Below are positions 25,297 through 33,161 of a stretch of 37,635 bases of DNA, one piece after another. Position numbers and translations under genes: made by a program. How positions within the stretch are numbered: the first letter of the stretch is position 1; the number at the start of each line of letters is the position of its first letter. Below the pieces are notes generated by a model. The model was not told the DNA's origin, did not search any database, and saw nothing but the letters and a program-made list of their open reading frames with translations. The DNA is from an uncultured Muribaculaceae bacterium. GTDB taxonomy: Bacteria; Bacteroidota; Bacteroidia; Bacteroidales; Muribaculaceae. Location of the stretch: NCBI GenBank assembly GCA_910579605.1, contig CAJTUG010000020.1, forward strand, positions 1-37,635, in the 5' to 3' direction.

Positions 25297-27336
25297 ATGG
25301 AAGCAACTCTTTTTTCGCCAGACGAAAGGCCATTGGTGCCTAAACTTTACCGCCGACTACTCGGCGCGGCAAGTCACGCCATTACAAAAGACGACATGAG
25401 GTTCATTGTCGAATCAGCGAAAAAAATGCAAGTTCCTCAGCGTGATCGCTTTGGCTTCCATCCCATAGTATCCGCACTTGAAACAGCCTGCACTCTTGCC
25501 GAAAGCATAGACGCCGACCGCCACATGCTCTTGGCCATAATGCTCAGCCCGTTGTCGTCGGCAGGACTTATACAGGAGATAGATATACAGAACCGCTGGG
25601 ACGAAGATGTGGCTAAGATGGTGAGAGGTCTGGCTAAAGTTTCTACCCTTTACAGCAGAAGCGCATCGGTGGAGAGCGATAATTTCCGCAAACTCCTTCT
25701 CACTTTCGCAGAAGACATCAGGGTCATTATAATAATGATTATAGACCGTCTTCGGCTAATGAGAGCCATCAACCACCATCCGGCAGAAAAAATGGTGAAA
25801 GAGGTGGCCTACGAAGCCAATTATCTCTATGCCCCATTGGCTCACAGATTGGGCTTATATGCCATAAAATCTGAATTGGAAGACATGTCGCTCAAATACA
25901 GCAACCGCGACATATACACCAAGATAGCCCACCAACTAAACGAAACCAAAAGCCGGCGCGACGCATATATTGCAAATTTCATAGCACCCATCAAGGATAA
26001 ACTGTCTGCAGAAGGCTTGAAATTCGAAATCAAAGGCCGCACCAAGAGCATCTATTCCATATGGAACAAGATGAAAAAGCAGCACAATACTATAGAAGAC
26101 ATTTTTGATCTTTTTGCCATCCGCATAGTGATAGACTGCGAAATACCTCGCGAAAAAAGCGAATGCTGGCTTGCCTACTCTGTGGTCACCGACATGTACA
26201 GGCCTAATCCCAGCAGGCTTAAAGACTGGATAAGCATACCCAAAAGCAATGGATATGAGAGCCTCCATATAACGGTCTACGGTCCGGACGAACGCTGGGT
26301 GGAAGTGCAGATACGTACACGCCGCATGGACGCTGTAGCCGAGAAGGGTCTTGCCGCCCACTGGAAATACAAGGGCATTAAAAGCGAAAGCAATCTCGAC
26401 ACATGGATGAACAATATCCGCGACATTCTCGAGGCGGCAGAAACAGGCCCTATGGAGTTGATGAAAAATTTCAAAATGGATGTCTACAGCCACGAGGTTT
26501 TTGTATTCACCCCAAAAGGCGACCTCTACAAGTTGCCGCAAGGCGCCACACTCCTTGACTTTGCATTCAATATCCACACAAATGTGGGCACACATTGCGT
26601 GGGTGGACGCGTAAACGGGCGAAACAGAAAACTCAACTACCGTCTTGCCAGCGGAGACACCGTGGAGATTTTCACCTCACAGCAACAGGAGCCAAGCATA
26701 GACTGGTTGGGAATTGTTGAAACGTCCAAAGCACGCAACAAGATAAGGGCCGTATTGAAAGAAGCCGAAAACAAGACGGCAGAAACAGGCAAAGAGCTTT
26801 TGCAACGACGTTTCAAGAACCGCAAGATAGAATTCGACGAGGCAACCCTTTCGAAAGCCATAACCCGTATGGGGCACAAAAACACTATTGCTTTCTTCGC
26901 CGCCCTCGGCGCAGAAGAAATAGACATCAACGATGTTATAGAGGCATATCTATCGGTATCGGATCGTGCTTTGCCGGAGCAAAACCCAGAGCGAGTGTCG
27001 GCAAGCGAATACACCATGCAGCCAGCAGAGGAAGATACGGCTGCCGACGACGATGTTGTGGTTATCGGAGACAACATAAAAGGTGTAAATTACCGGCTGG
27101 CCAAGTGTTGCAATCCTATCTACGGCGATAAAGTGTTTGGCTTCATATCCTCAGAAGGTGTCATAAAGATACACCGCGACGATTGCCCCAATGCATCGCA
27201 CTTGAAAGATAAATACACCTACCGGCTTATCAAAACGCGCTGGAGCGGAAAAGTGGGAAGCCAGTTCGTTGCAACTCTCAGGGTGGTAGGTAAAGACGAT
27301 ATAGGCATCGTCACGAACATCCTCTATAATAAATAA
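25297..27336 (+). CDS. relA: RelA/SpoT-type (p)ppGpp synthetase, C-terminal ACT domain cut by a frameshift
   Basis: The open frame encodes 679 residues. The region matching the HD hydrolase domain (about 40-160) lacks the HDxxED motif: the place reads MLSPLSSAG (82-90) and KLADR is replaced by MIIDR, so hydrolase activity is probably absent. The synthetase domain (about 220-365) is intact, with GRTKSIYSIWNKMK, IFDLFAIRI, PKSNGYESLH and VQIRTRRMDAVAEKGLAAHWKYK. A TGS domain follows (about 398-460, VFVFTPKGDLYKLPQG), then the zinc-finger/RIS region with KCCNP and HRDDCPNA. The frame ends after IGIVTNILYNK, in the first strand of the ACT domain. The rest of the ACT domain is found in the +1 frame just downstream. 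The first gene of the chain; the product would signal amino-acid starvation through (p)ppGpp. Confidence 0.9.
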   Translation: MEATLFSPDERPLVPKLYRRLLGAASHAITKDDMRFIVESAKKMQVPQRDRFGFHPIVSALETACTLAESIDADRHMLLAIMLSPLSSAGLIQEIDIQNRWDEDVAKMVRGLAKVSTLYSRSASVESDNFRKLLLTFAEDIRVIIIMIIDRLRLMRAINHHPAEKMVKEVAYEANYLYAPLAHRLGLYAIKSELEDMSLKYSNRDIYTKIAHQLNETKSRRDAYIANFIAPIKDKLSAEGLKFEIKGRTKSIYSIWNKMKKQHNTIEDIFDLFAIRIVIDCEIPREKSECWLAYSVVTDMYRPNPSRLKDWISIPKSNGYESLHITVYGPDERWVEVQIRTRRMDAVAEKGLAAHWKYKGIKSESNLDTWMNNIRDILEAAETGPMELMKNFKMDVYSHEVFVFTPKGDLYKLPQGATLLDFAFNIHTNVGTHCVGGRVNGRNRKLNYRLASGDTVEIFTSQQQEPSIDWLGIVETSKARNKIRAVLKEAENKTAETGKELLQRRFKNRKIEFDEATLSKAITRMGHKNTIAFFAALGAEEIDINDVIEAYLSVSDRALPEQNPERVSASEYTMQPAEEDTAADDDVVVIGDNIKGVNYRLAKCCNPIYGDKVFGFISSEGVIKIHRDDCPNASHLKDKYTYRLIKTRWSGKVGSQFVATLRVVGKDDIGIVTNILYNK

Positions 27337-27496
27337 AGAAAAATCCGTAACTTTGCGTGGGATATCCATAGATTCTACCGACGGGCTTTTCCAAGGAATC
27401 CTTACCGTGGGTATCAACGACACGGTTTCACTAAACCAACTCATAAAAAAAATATCAACCGTAAAAGGTGTTAAAGATGTTCAACGCAATAAATAA
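27337..27496 (+). pseudogene. relA: Displaced C-terminal ACT segment of relA (+1 frame)
   Basis: In the frame one base ahead of relA the sequence reads NKEKSVTLRGISIDSTDGLF, then QGILTVGINDTVSLNQLIKK and ISTVKGVKDVQRNK, with a stop at 27494-27496. This is the expected remainder of a RelA/SpoT ACT domain. Loss of two bases (or gain of one) near 27322-27336, in TATAATAAATAAAG, would explain the break. The restored protein is about 733 residues, normal for the family. The restored end overlaps the next gene by 20 bases, in keeping with the rest of the chain. Confidence 0.8.
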
Positions 27497-28304
27497 AACC
27501 GCCGCCATTCTCCTTGTCGGGTTGGCAATGGCTTCTTGCGCCGACAAAGCCAAAGAAGGAGCTATGGAGCTTTACAAGCAAAGCGAAAACGCAATAGAAC
27601 AACGCGAGTACAAGGCTGCCCTGGTATATCTGGACACCCTCAACAACCGCTATCCTCAGCAAACAGAAATACGCCGCGGCGGTCTCAGGCTCAGAGCTAT
27701 GGCAATGCAAGGAATAGCGACCGACAGTATTGCTGTTGCCGATGCCGCTTTAGCGCAAGCCACCGCTTTGGTAGAAGAGCTTCGACCCAAGTTCAAACAC
27801 ATTGAAGGAGCCGCCTCGCTCGAAGGCTATTTCATTCCATCCGATACTAAAAACAATGTGATGGCAGGCAATGCCGTGCAAGGCCGCGTGAGCGAAAAAG
27901 GATTTTTTTACCTTGTAGTAAACATTCAAGGTCGTAGCATAGGCTTTACCGTCATACGCTTCGCATCTGGAAACCAAAGCGTTGAATCGCAGCCCATAAG
28001 CCATGCAAGGGTGATAAAAGTGGAAGGTTCGGAATCTGCAGTGTTCAGCCCAGAGGAGCTTCAGGATGTTGGATCTTGGTTGGCCGAACACACCGGGGCT
28101 TTAACTGCCACTCTTATCGGCACAAAAAGCAACGTCTCCATAAAACTTACAGCCGCGCAAGCAGCATCATTAGCTCTTTGCAGCAAATATGCCACGGCAC
28201 TTCAAGCCCAAAGGCTGGCAAGCATACACCGCGAAAAATACGAGCGCATGCTGGCCACCGCCCGCGACCAGATTGCAAACAACGAACCACTTAGCCAAGA
28301 ATGA
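27477..28304 (+). CDS. Lipoprotein of unknown function with helical, TPR-like N-terminal region
   Basis: This 275-residue protein starts at the ATG at 27477; a GTG three codons upstream is possible but less likely. The lipobox MASC has Cys21. Residues about 25-105 are rich in helix formers and resemble a tetratricopeptide-like segment (SENAIEQREYKAALVYLDTLNNRYP). Residues about 110-220 are likely beta-rich (GNAVQGRVSEKGFFYLVVNIQGRS), and the C-terminus is helical. I do not recognise a characterised family; it resembles conserved Bacteroidales lipoproteins. It overlaps the restored relA end by 20 bases and rfbB by 4, so it is translated as part of the chain. Confidence 0.8.
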   Translation: MFNAINKTAAILLVGLAMASCADKAKEGAMELYKQSENAIEQREYKAALVYLDTLNNRYPQQTEIRRGGLRLRAMAMQGIATDSIAVADAALAQATALVEELRPKFKHIEGAASLEGYFIPSDTKNNVMAGNAVQGRVSEKGFFYLVVNIQGRSIGFTVIRFASGNQSVESQPISHARVIKVEGSESAVFSPEELQDVGSWLAEHTGALTATLIGTKSNVSIKLTAAQAASLALCSKYATALQAQRLASIHREKYERMLATARDQIANNEPLSQE

Positions 28305-29446
28305 GCCAAGAAAAAATTAAAATCCTCGTTACCGGAGGAGCCGGTTTTATAGGCTCGGCTTTCGTGAAGGAATACGCCGACGACTACTCCATTTGCGTGG
28401 TCGACAAGCTTACATATGCAGGAAATATCGCATCTATAAAGGAAGAGATCGACCTCGGCAAGATACGTTTTGAAAAGGCCGATATATGCGATGCCGATGC
28501 GATGGCCTATATACTGGGAGATTTCAAACCGCACTATATAATAAATTTTGCGGCAGAAAGCCATGTAGACCGAAGCGTAGACAACCCCAAACCGTTTGTA
28601 GACACCAATATAGCAGGGACTCAGAATCTGCTTGAATGCGCTCGCAGATATGCCGCAGGATCAGATTTCAAACGTTTTGTACAAATAAGCACCGACGAGG
28701 TCTATGGAGACCTTCCCATAGGCGAAGAACGCAAGATTGCCGGCGACTTTTTAGGGCGTAAAATGCCCGTGACGCTTTATGGTCCCGACGGATTTACAGA
28801 AGAAACCCCCTTACACCCGTCTTCTCCTTATTCTGCATCTAAAGCCTCGGCCGATTTCATGGCCATGGCATATCACCGCACCTATGGGCTGCCTGTAGTG
28901 ATAACGAGGTGCTCCAACAACTACGGACCTCGCCAGTTCCCTGAGAAACTAATACCGCTTATGCTCAACAACATTCTTGAAGGCAGGGAATTGCCAGTGT
29001 ATGGCAACGGCTCCAATGTGCGCGACTGGATTCATGTATCCGACCACTGCCGTGGTATCATGGCAGCAGCCACAGAAGGACAAGACGGATATGTATATAA
29101 TTTCGGTTCTTACAACGAGGTGCCTAATCTCGGTTTAGTGAAAGTTCTTATATATCTCACCCACTGCATAATAAAAGACAATGACAAGTATGCGGAGCTG
29201 CGCAATCTGCTTCCATCTGTCAACAACAGTCTCATCAAATTTGTAGGCGACCGTCCCGGGCATGACCGCCGCTACGCCATAGACTCCTCTCGGGCAATGC
29301 AAGAATTGGGGTGGAGACCTCGCGTCCCTTTGGCACAAGGCCTGCGCGATACAATAGAATGGTATTTAGACAACCGTAGCTGGACCGAAGAAATAGTAAA
29401 CGGAGAATACCGCAGTTATTATACCAAAATGTATTCAGGAAGATGA
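28301..29446 (+). CDS. rfbB: dTDP-glucose 4,6-dehydratase
   Basis: This 381-residue NAD-dependent short-chain dehydrogenase/reductase turns dTDP-glucose into dTDP-4-keto-6-deoxyglucose. The Rossmann motif is TGGAGFIGS (11-19). The active site has TDE (131-133) and the Tyr177-x-x-x-Lys181 pair in PYSASK, and YGPRQFPEKLIP follows. NFAAESHVDRS is diagnostic for the enzyme. About 20 extra residues (around 143-164) sit before the active-site tyrosine relative to short homologues. It overlaps the lipoprotein gene by 4 bases and rfbA by 4 bases. Also called rmlB. Confidence 0.95.
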   Translation: MSQEKIKILVTGGAGFIGSAFVKEYADDYSICVVDKLTYAGNIASIKEEIDLGKIRFEKADICDADAMAYILGDFKPHYIINFAAESHVDRSVDNPKPFVDTNIAGTQNLLECARRYAAGSDFKRFVQISTDEVYGDLPIGEERKIAGDFLGRKMPVTLYGPDGFTEETPLHPSSPYSASKASADFMAMAYHRTYGLPVVITRCSNNYGPRQFPEKLIPLMLNNILEGRELPVYGNGSNVRDWIHVSDHCRGIMAAATEGQDGYVYNFGSYNEVPNLGLVKVLIYLTHCIIKDNDKYAELRNLLPSVNNSLIKFVGDRPGHDRRYAIDSSRAMQELGWRPRVPLAQGLRDTIEWYLDNRSWTEEIVNGEYRSYYTKMYSGR

Positions 29447-30321
29447 AAGGCATAGTTCTTGCAGGCGGCTCCGGCTCGCGCCTGTTCCCTATAACCAGGG
29501 GCGTATCCAAGCAACTCATCCCCATATACGACAAACCAATGGTGTACTATCCGTTGTCGGTTCTCATGTTGGCAGGGATAAGAGATATTTTGCTTATATC
29601 CACTCCCGACGATTTGCCTCATTTCAAGCGCCTTTTAGGCGACGGCTCGCACTTGGGCATAAGCATGACATATGCCGAGCAACCTCGTCCTGAAGGATTG
29701 GCACAAGCATTCACCATAGGAGAAAAATTCATCGGCAACGAGCCTTGCGCATTGGTCTTGGGCGATAATATTTTCTATGGGCAAGGATTCAGCGCAATGC
29801 TCCGGCAAGCCGGTATAGATGCAGAGAACGGGATGGCCACAATTTTCGGCTACTCCGTAAACGATCCACGAAGATACGGGGTCGTCGCACTCGACAACAC
29901 CGGCAAGCCTGTGTCTATAGAAGAAAAACCAGAGAAGCCACAGAGCAACCAAGCGGTGGTAGGATTATATTTTTATCCAAAAGGAATTTCCCAAATAGCC
30001 AAGACAATAAAGCCCTCGGCACGAGGAGAATTGGAAATAACCACCGTAAACGAACATTACCTCAAAGCCAACAAACTGAACGTGCAATGTTTCGGACGCG
30101 GGTTCGCATGGCTAGATACAGGTACTATCGACTCCCTCATGGAAGCTTCGGCCTTCGTAGAAGCGATACAAAAACGGCAGGGCTTGCTTATAGCTTCATT
30201 GGAAGAAGTCGCCTACCGTAGGGGCTATATCTCTGCAGGGCAATTAAATAGCCTTGCCGACGAAATGGCAAGTACCGAATATGGCAAATATCTCAAAAAA
30301 ATAGCAGAAGATGGAATCTGA
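29443..30321 (+). CDS. rfbA: Glucose-1-phosphate thymidylyltransferase
   Basis: This 292-residue nucleotidyltransferase makes dTDP-glucose from dTTP and glucose-1-phosphate, supplying rfbB. The N-terminal signature is LAGGSGSRLFPIT (6-18), followed by SKQLIPIYDKPMVYYPLS. LVLGDNIFYGQG and VSIEEKPEKPQSN in the middle and RGFAWLDTGT near the C-terminus are all typical of RfbA/RmlA. The length is normal. It overlaps rfbB by 4 bases and the next gene by 11 bases. Confidence 0.96.
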   Translation: MKGIVLAGGSGSRLFPITRGVSKQLIPIYDKPMVYYPLSVLMLAGIRDILLISTPDDLPHFKRLLGDGSHLGISMTYAEQPRPEGLAQAFTIGEKFIGNEPCALVLGDNIFYGQGFSAMLRQAGIDAENGMATIFGYSVNDPRRYGVVALDNTGKPVSIEEKPEKPQSNQAVVGLYFYPKGISQIAKTIKPSARGELEITTVNEHYLKANKLNVQCFGRGFAWLDTGTIDSLMEASAFVEAIQKRQGLLIASLEEVAYRRGYISAGQLNSLADEMASTEYGKYLKKIAEDGI

Positions 30322-30724
30322 CGAAAAACCGCGCATAATAAATCTTCCAAGAATCTACGATCCGCGCGGAAACCTCACCTTTGTTCAGGACGGCGACAGC
30401 TTATTGCCTTTTGAGGTACATCGCGTATATTGGACCTACGACGTGCCGGCCGGAGAGAAACGCGGCGGACACAGCCATTACCAAGGAAGAGAATTGCTTG
30501 TGGCAACAAGCGGAAGCTTTAACGTCAACGTATTCAACGGGTCGGAATGGCAGACGTTTACCCTAAACCGTCCCTATATGGCATTGTATATCCCTCCAAT
30601 GTATTGGCGGACACTCGACAATTTCGCTTCGGGCAGCGTATGCATGGTTCTCACGAATGTGAAATATACAGAAGACGACTATGTGCGTGAATTGGACGAT
30701 TTCTTAAAACTAACAGCCAAGTGA
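30311..30724 (+). CDS. fdtA: dTDP-4-oxo-6-deoxyglucose 3,4-ketoisomerase, FdtA/QdtA-like cupin
   Basis: This 137-residue single-domain cupin of the WxcM-like family has VHRVYWTYDVPAGEKRGGHSHY with the conserved catalytic histidines, ELLVATSGSFNVNV, MALYIPPMYWRTLDNF and a C-terminal YVRELDDFLK. FdtA and QdtA move the keto group from C4 to C3 of the rfbB product; they differ in the C4 configuration formed, which I cannot settle from sequence. Position between rfbA and a DegT-type aminotransferase strongly supports the role. It overlaps rfbA by 11 bases and the aminotransferase by 4 bases. Confidence 0.85.
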   Translation: MESDEKPRIINLPRIYDPRGNLTFVQDGDSLLPFEVHRVYWTYDVPAGEKRGGHSHYQGRELLVATSGSFNVNVFNGSEWQTFTLNRPYMALYIPPMYWRTLDNFASGSVCMVLTNVKYTEDDYVRELDDFLKLTAK

Positions 30725-31860
30725 GTATACCCAAAATCAAATATCCATTCCTAAATCTCAAGACAATAAACGAAAAGACCTTGCAAGCAGCCGAAGAGGC
30801 TGCCTGTCGGGTTATCAGATCGGGTTGGTATATAGGTGGCGAAGAAAACGAAGCTTTTGAAACAGACCTTGCCGCCTTCACCGGCACAAGGTATGCCGTG
30901 GGAACAAGCAATGGTTTGGATGCCCTACGCCTCATTTTCAAGGCCTACCTGTATTTAGGAATCTTGAACCCCGACGACGAGGTTATAGTGCCATCAAACA
31001 CATATATTGCATCTGTCTTAGCCGTGACCGATGCCGGTTTGAAACCAGTGTTCGTGGAGCCGGAAGAAGAAACATTCAATCTTGACTCCGGGAAAATAGA
31101 GAATGCGCTAACACAAAAGACCAAAGCAATCTTAACGGTTCATCTTTATGGCCGTCCATGTTTTGACCAGGAAATGAAAGATTGCGCAAAGAAACACAAT
31201 CTTCTCATCATTGAAGACAATGCCCAAGCTATCGGAGCTGTGTCAAAGACCCCATCGGACAGCGGCTCTTTCGTCACCGGAAGCCTTGGCGATGCAGCTG
31301 CTTTCAGCTTTTATCCCACAAAGAACCTCGGTGCCATGGGCGACGCAGGTGCTGTCACCACCGACGACGCCGACTTAGCCAAAGCAATCCGTGCACTGGC
31401 AAATTATGGCACAGACCGGCGCTACCACAATATTTACCAAGGATATAATTGCCGCCTTGATCCTATACAAGCAGCAATACTCCGCGCAAAATTACCATTC
31501 TTGGCCGACGAGAACAATCATCGCAGAGCTTTAGCCGAGATATACGACACTCATGTCGACAACCCGTTTGTCAAACGACCTCTCCGAGACATTCCCGACG
31601 GTTCTATATGGCATCAATATGTACTACGAACCGACTATCGCGAAGAATTACGGCAATATCTCACCGATAAGCAAGTGGGCACAGACGTGCTCTACCCCAC
31701 TCCTCCTCACATGCAGCCATGCTACTCATGCTTTAAAGACCTCGATCTGCCCATAGCCAAGAAATTAGCGCAATCTGTTGTGAGCATACCCATTTCTTCG
31801 TGCACCACAGAACACGACGCACGTCAAATAGCAAGAATTATCAACGATTTCAGACCATGA
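30721..31860 (+). CDS. fdtB: DegT/DnrJ/EryC1/StrS-type dTDP-3-keto-6-deoxyhexose aminotransferase
   Basis: This 379-residue PLP enzyme would add an amino group at C3 to give dTDP-3-amino-3,6-dideoxyhexose (Fuc3N or Qui3N). Motifs: YAVGTSNGLDALRL (58-71), EVIVPSNTYIASVLAV (87-102), IIEDNAQAIGA with Asp166 and Gln169, and the PLP-binding Lys201 in YPTKNLGAMGDAG. The start is GTG at 30721, overlapping the preceding stop as GTGA. The sugar is usually N-acylated by a further enzyme such as FdtC/QdtC, and none is present in this window. It overlaps mtaB by 4 bases. Confidence 0.88.
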   Translation: MSIPKIKYPFLNLKTINEKTLQAAEEAACRVIRSGWYIGGEENEAFETDLAAFTGTRYAVGTSNGLDALRLIFKAYLYLGILNPDDEVIVPSNTYIASVLAVTDAGLKPVFVEPEEETFNLDSGKIENALTQKTKAILTVHLYGRPCFDQEMKDCAKKHNLLIIEDNAQAIGAVSKTPSDSGSFVTGSLGDAAAFSFYPTKNLGAMGDAGAVTTDDADLAKAIRALANYGTDRRYHNIYQGYNCRLDPIQAAILRAKLPFLADENNHRRALAEIYDTHVDNPFVKRPLRDIPDGSIWHQYVLRTDYREELRQYLTDKQVGTDVLYPTPPHMQPCYSCFKDLDLPIAKKLAQSVVSIPISSCTTEHDARQIARIINDFRP

Positions 31861-33161
31861 ACTTAGAACCAACAAAAAAAGCATTGTACCACACTTTCGG
31901 ATGCAAGCTCAATTTTGCGGAGACTTCTTCCATGGCCGAGCTTCTGGCTAAAAACGGAATCGTTGCCGTCCAAAAAGATGAAGCTCCAGACTATATCATT
32001 ATAAATTCCTGTAGCGTAACTGCCGAGGCCGACCGCAAATGTCGCTCCACTATCCGCTCTTTCGCAAAACGCTACCCTCTGGCCAAAATACTTGTAACAG
32101 GCTGCTATGCACAATTGAAGCCTCAAGAATTAGCAACTTTACCAGGAGTTACTGTTGTGGCCGGAGTAAACAACAAACTTAAGATTTTGGAGTATGTGAG
32201 CACTCTTGAAAGCACTGCGGAAATAAACGACGTGCCACCGGCAAAAGACCTGAGGGAATTCATGCCATCGTGCTCACGTGGCGACAGAACCCGTTTTTTC
32301 CTCAAAGTGCAAGACGGATGCGACTATTGGTGTACATATTGCACAATACCTAAGGCCCGTGGACGCTCGCGCTCTGGAACTATAGACCAATTGGTAGCAC
32401 AAGCTGCCGAAGCTGCTGCTCAAGGAGGCAAAGAAATCGTCATTACAGGAGTTAACATCGGAGATTTCGGTAAAGGCCGCTCAGATAATTTCCTTGACCT
32501 CTGCAGAGAATTAGACCGAGTGGAGGGAATAGAACGCTACCGCATATCGTCGATAGAACCAAATTTGCTCACCGACGAGATAATAGATTTCGTGGCTCAA
32601 TCGCGCCATTTCATGCCCCATTTCCACATACCGTTGCAAAGCGGCACCGACCATATACTTAAGCTTATGCGCCGGCACTACGACACTGCTCTCTTCAGAG
32701 CTAAGATAGAAAAAGCGGTGAAGACTATTCCCGACGTATTCATAGGCGTGGATCTGATTGTAGGTGCCAGAGGAGAAAGCGAAAACCTCTTCAAGCAATC
32801 CAAAGCATTTGTAGAGTCGCTTCCGGTGAGCCATCTCCACGTGTTTCCCTATTCCGAGCGGCCAGGCACACGCGCCCTTGAGATAGAGGGAGTTGTAGAC
32901 CAAGCCGAAAAGCATCGCAGAGCTGCAGAAATGATTGCGGTAAGTTCACGGAAACATGCAGATTTTGCACGGCGATTCATAGGAACGATACGACCGATAC
33001 TATTGGAACATTCCCGCCCGGGAAAACCTATGGGTGGTTTTACCGACAACTACCTACGTGTTGAAATAGAAGCTCCGGCCCATTTAGACAATACATTGGT
33101 GCAAGCACGGCTGACAGAGCTAATGCCCGACGGCGAAACCGTGAAAGCAGTTATGGTATGA
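31857..33161 (+). CDS. mtaB: tRNA (N6-threonylcarbamoyladenosine37-C2)-methylthiotransferase MtaB
   Basis: This 434-residue radical SAM enzyme converts t6A to ms2t6A at position 37 of ANN-decoding tRNAs. The N-terminal methylthiotransferase domain supplies three cysteines (Cys16, Cys52, Cys83; FGCKLN, NSCSVT, TGCYAQ). The radical SAM CxxxCxxC is Cys155-Cys159-Cys162 in QDGCDYWCTYCTIPKARG. RYRISSIEPN, FHIPLQSGTDHILKLMRR and GVDLIVGARGE follow. The ATG at 31857 overlaps the preceding stop (ATGA) and places FGCKLN normally; an ATG 57 bases upstream is also open but lies inside the aminotransferase gene. It is a translation-related enzyme inside an envelope-sugar chain. Confidence 0.93.
   Translation: MNLEPTKKALYHTFGCKLNFAETSSMAELLAKNGIVAVQKDEAPDYIIINSCSVTAEADRKCRSTIRSFAKRYPLAKILVTGCYAQLKPQELATLPGVTVVAGVNNKLKILEYVSTLESTAEINDVPPAKDLREFMPSCSRGDRTRFFLKVQDGCDYWCTYCTIPKARGRSRSGTIDQLVAQAAEAAAQGGKEIVITGVNIGDFGKGRSDNFLDLCRELDRVEGIERYRISSIEPNLLTDEIIDFVAQSRHFMPHFHIPLQSGTDHILKLMRRHYDTALFRAKIEKAVKTIPDVFIGVDLIVGARGESENLFKQSKAFVESLPVSHLHVFPYSERPGTRALEIEGVVDQAEKHRRAAEMIAVSSRKHADFARRFIGTIRPILLEHSRPGKPMGGFTDNYLRVEIEAPAHLDNTLVQARLTELMPDGETVKAVMV

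Noticed and set aside
27348..27355. TAACTTTG as an internal promoter for the lipoprotein gene
   Set aside because: The bases are explained as coding for the ACT domain (VTL) in the restored relA frame and there is no -33 TTG at the right distance. Not excluded by experiment.
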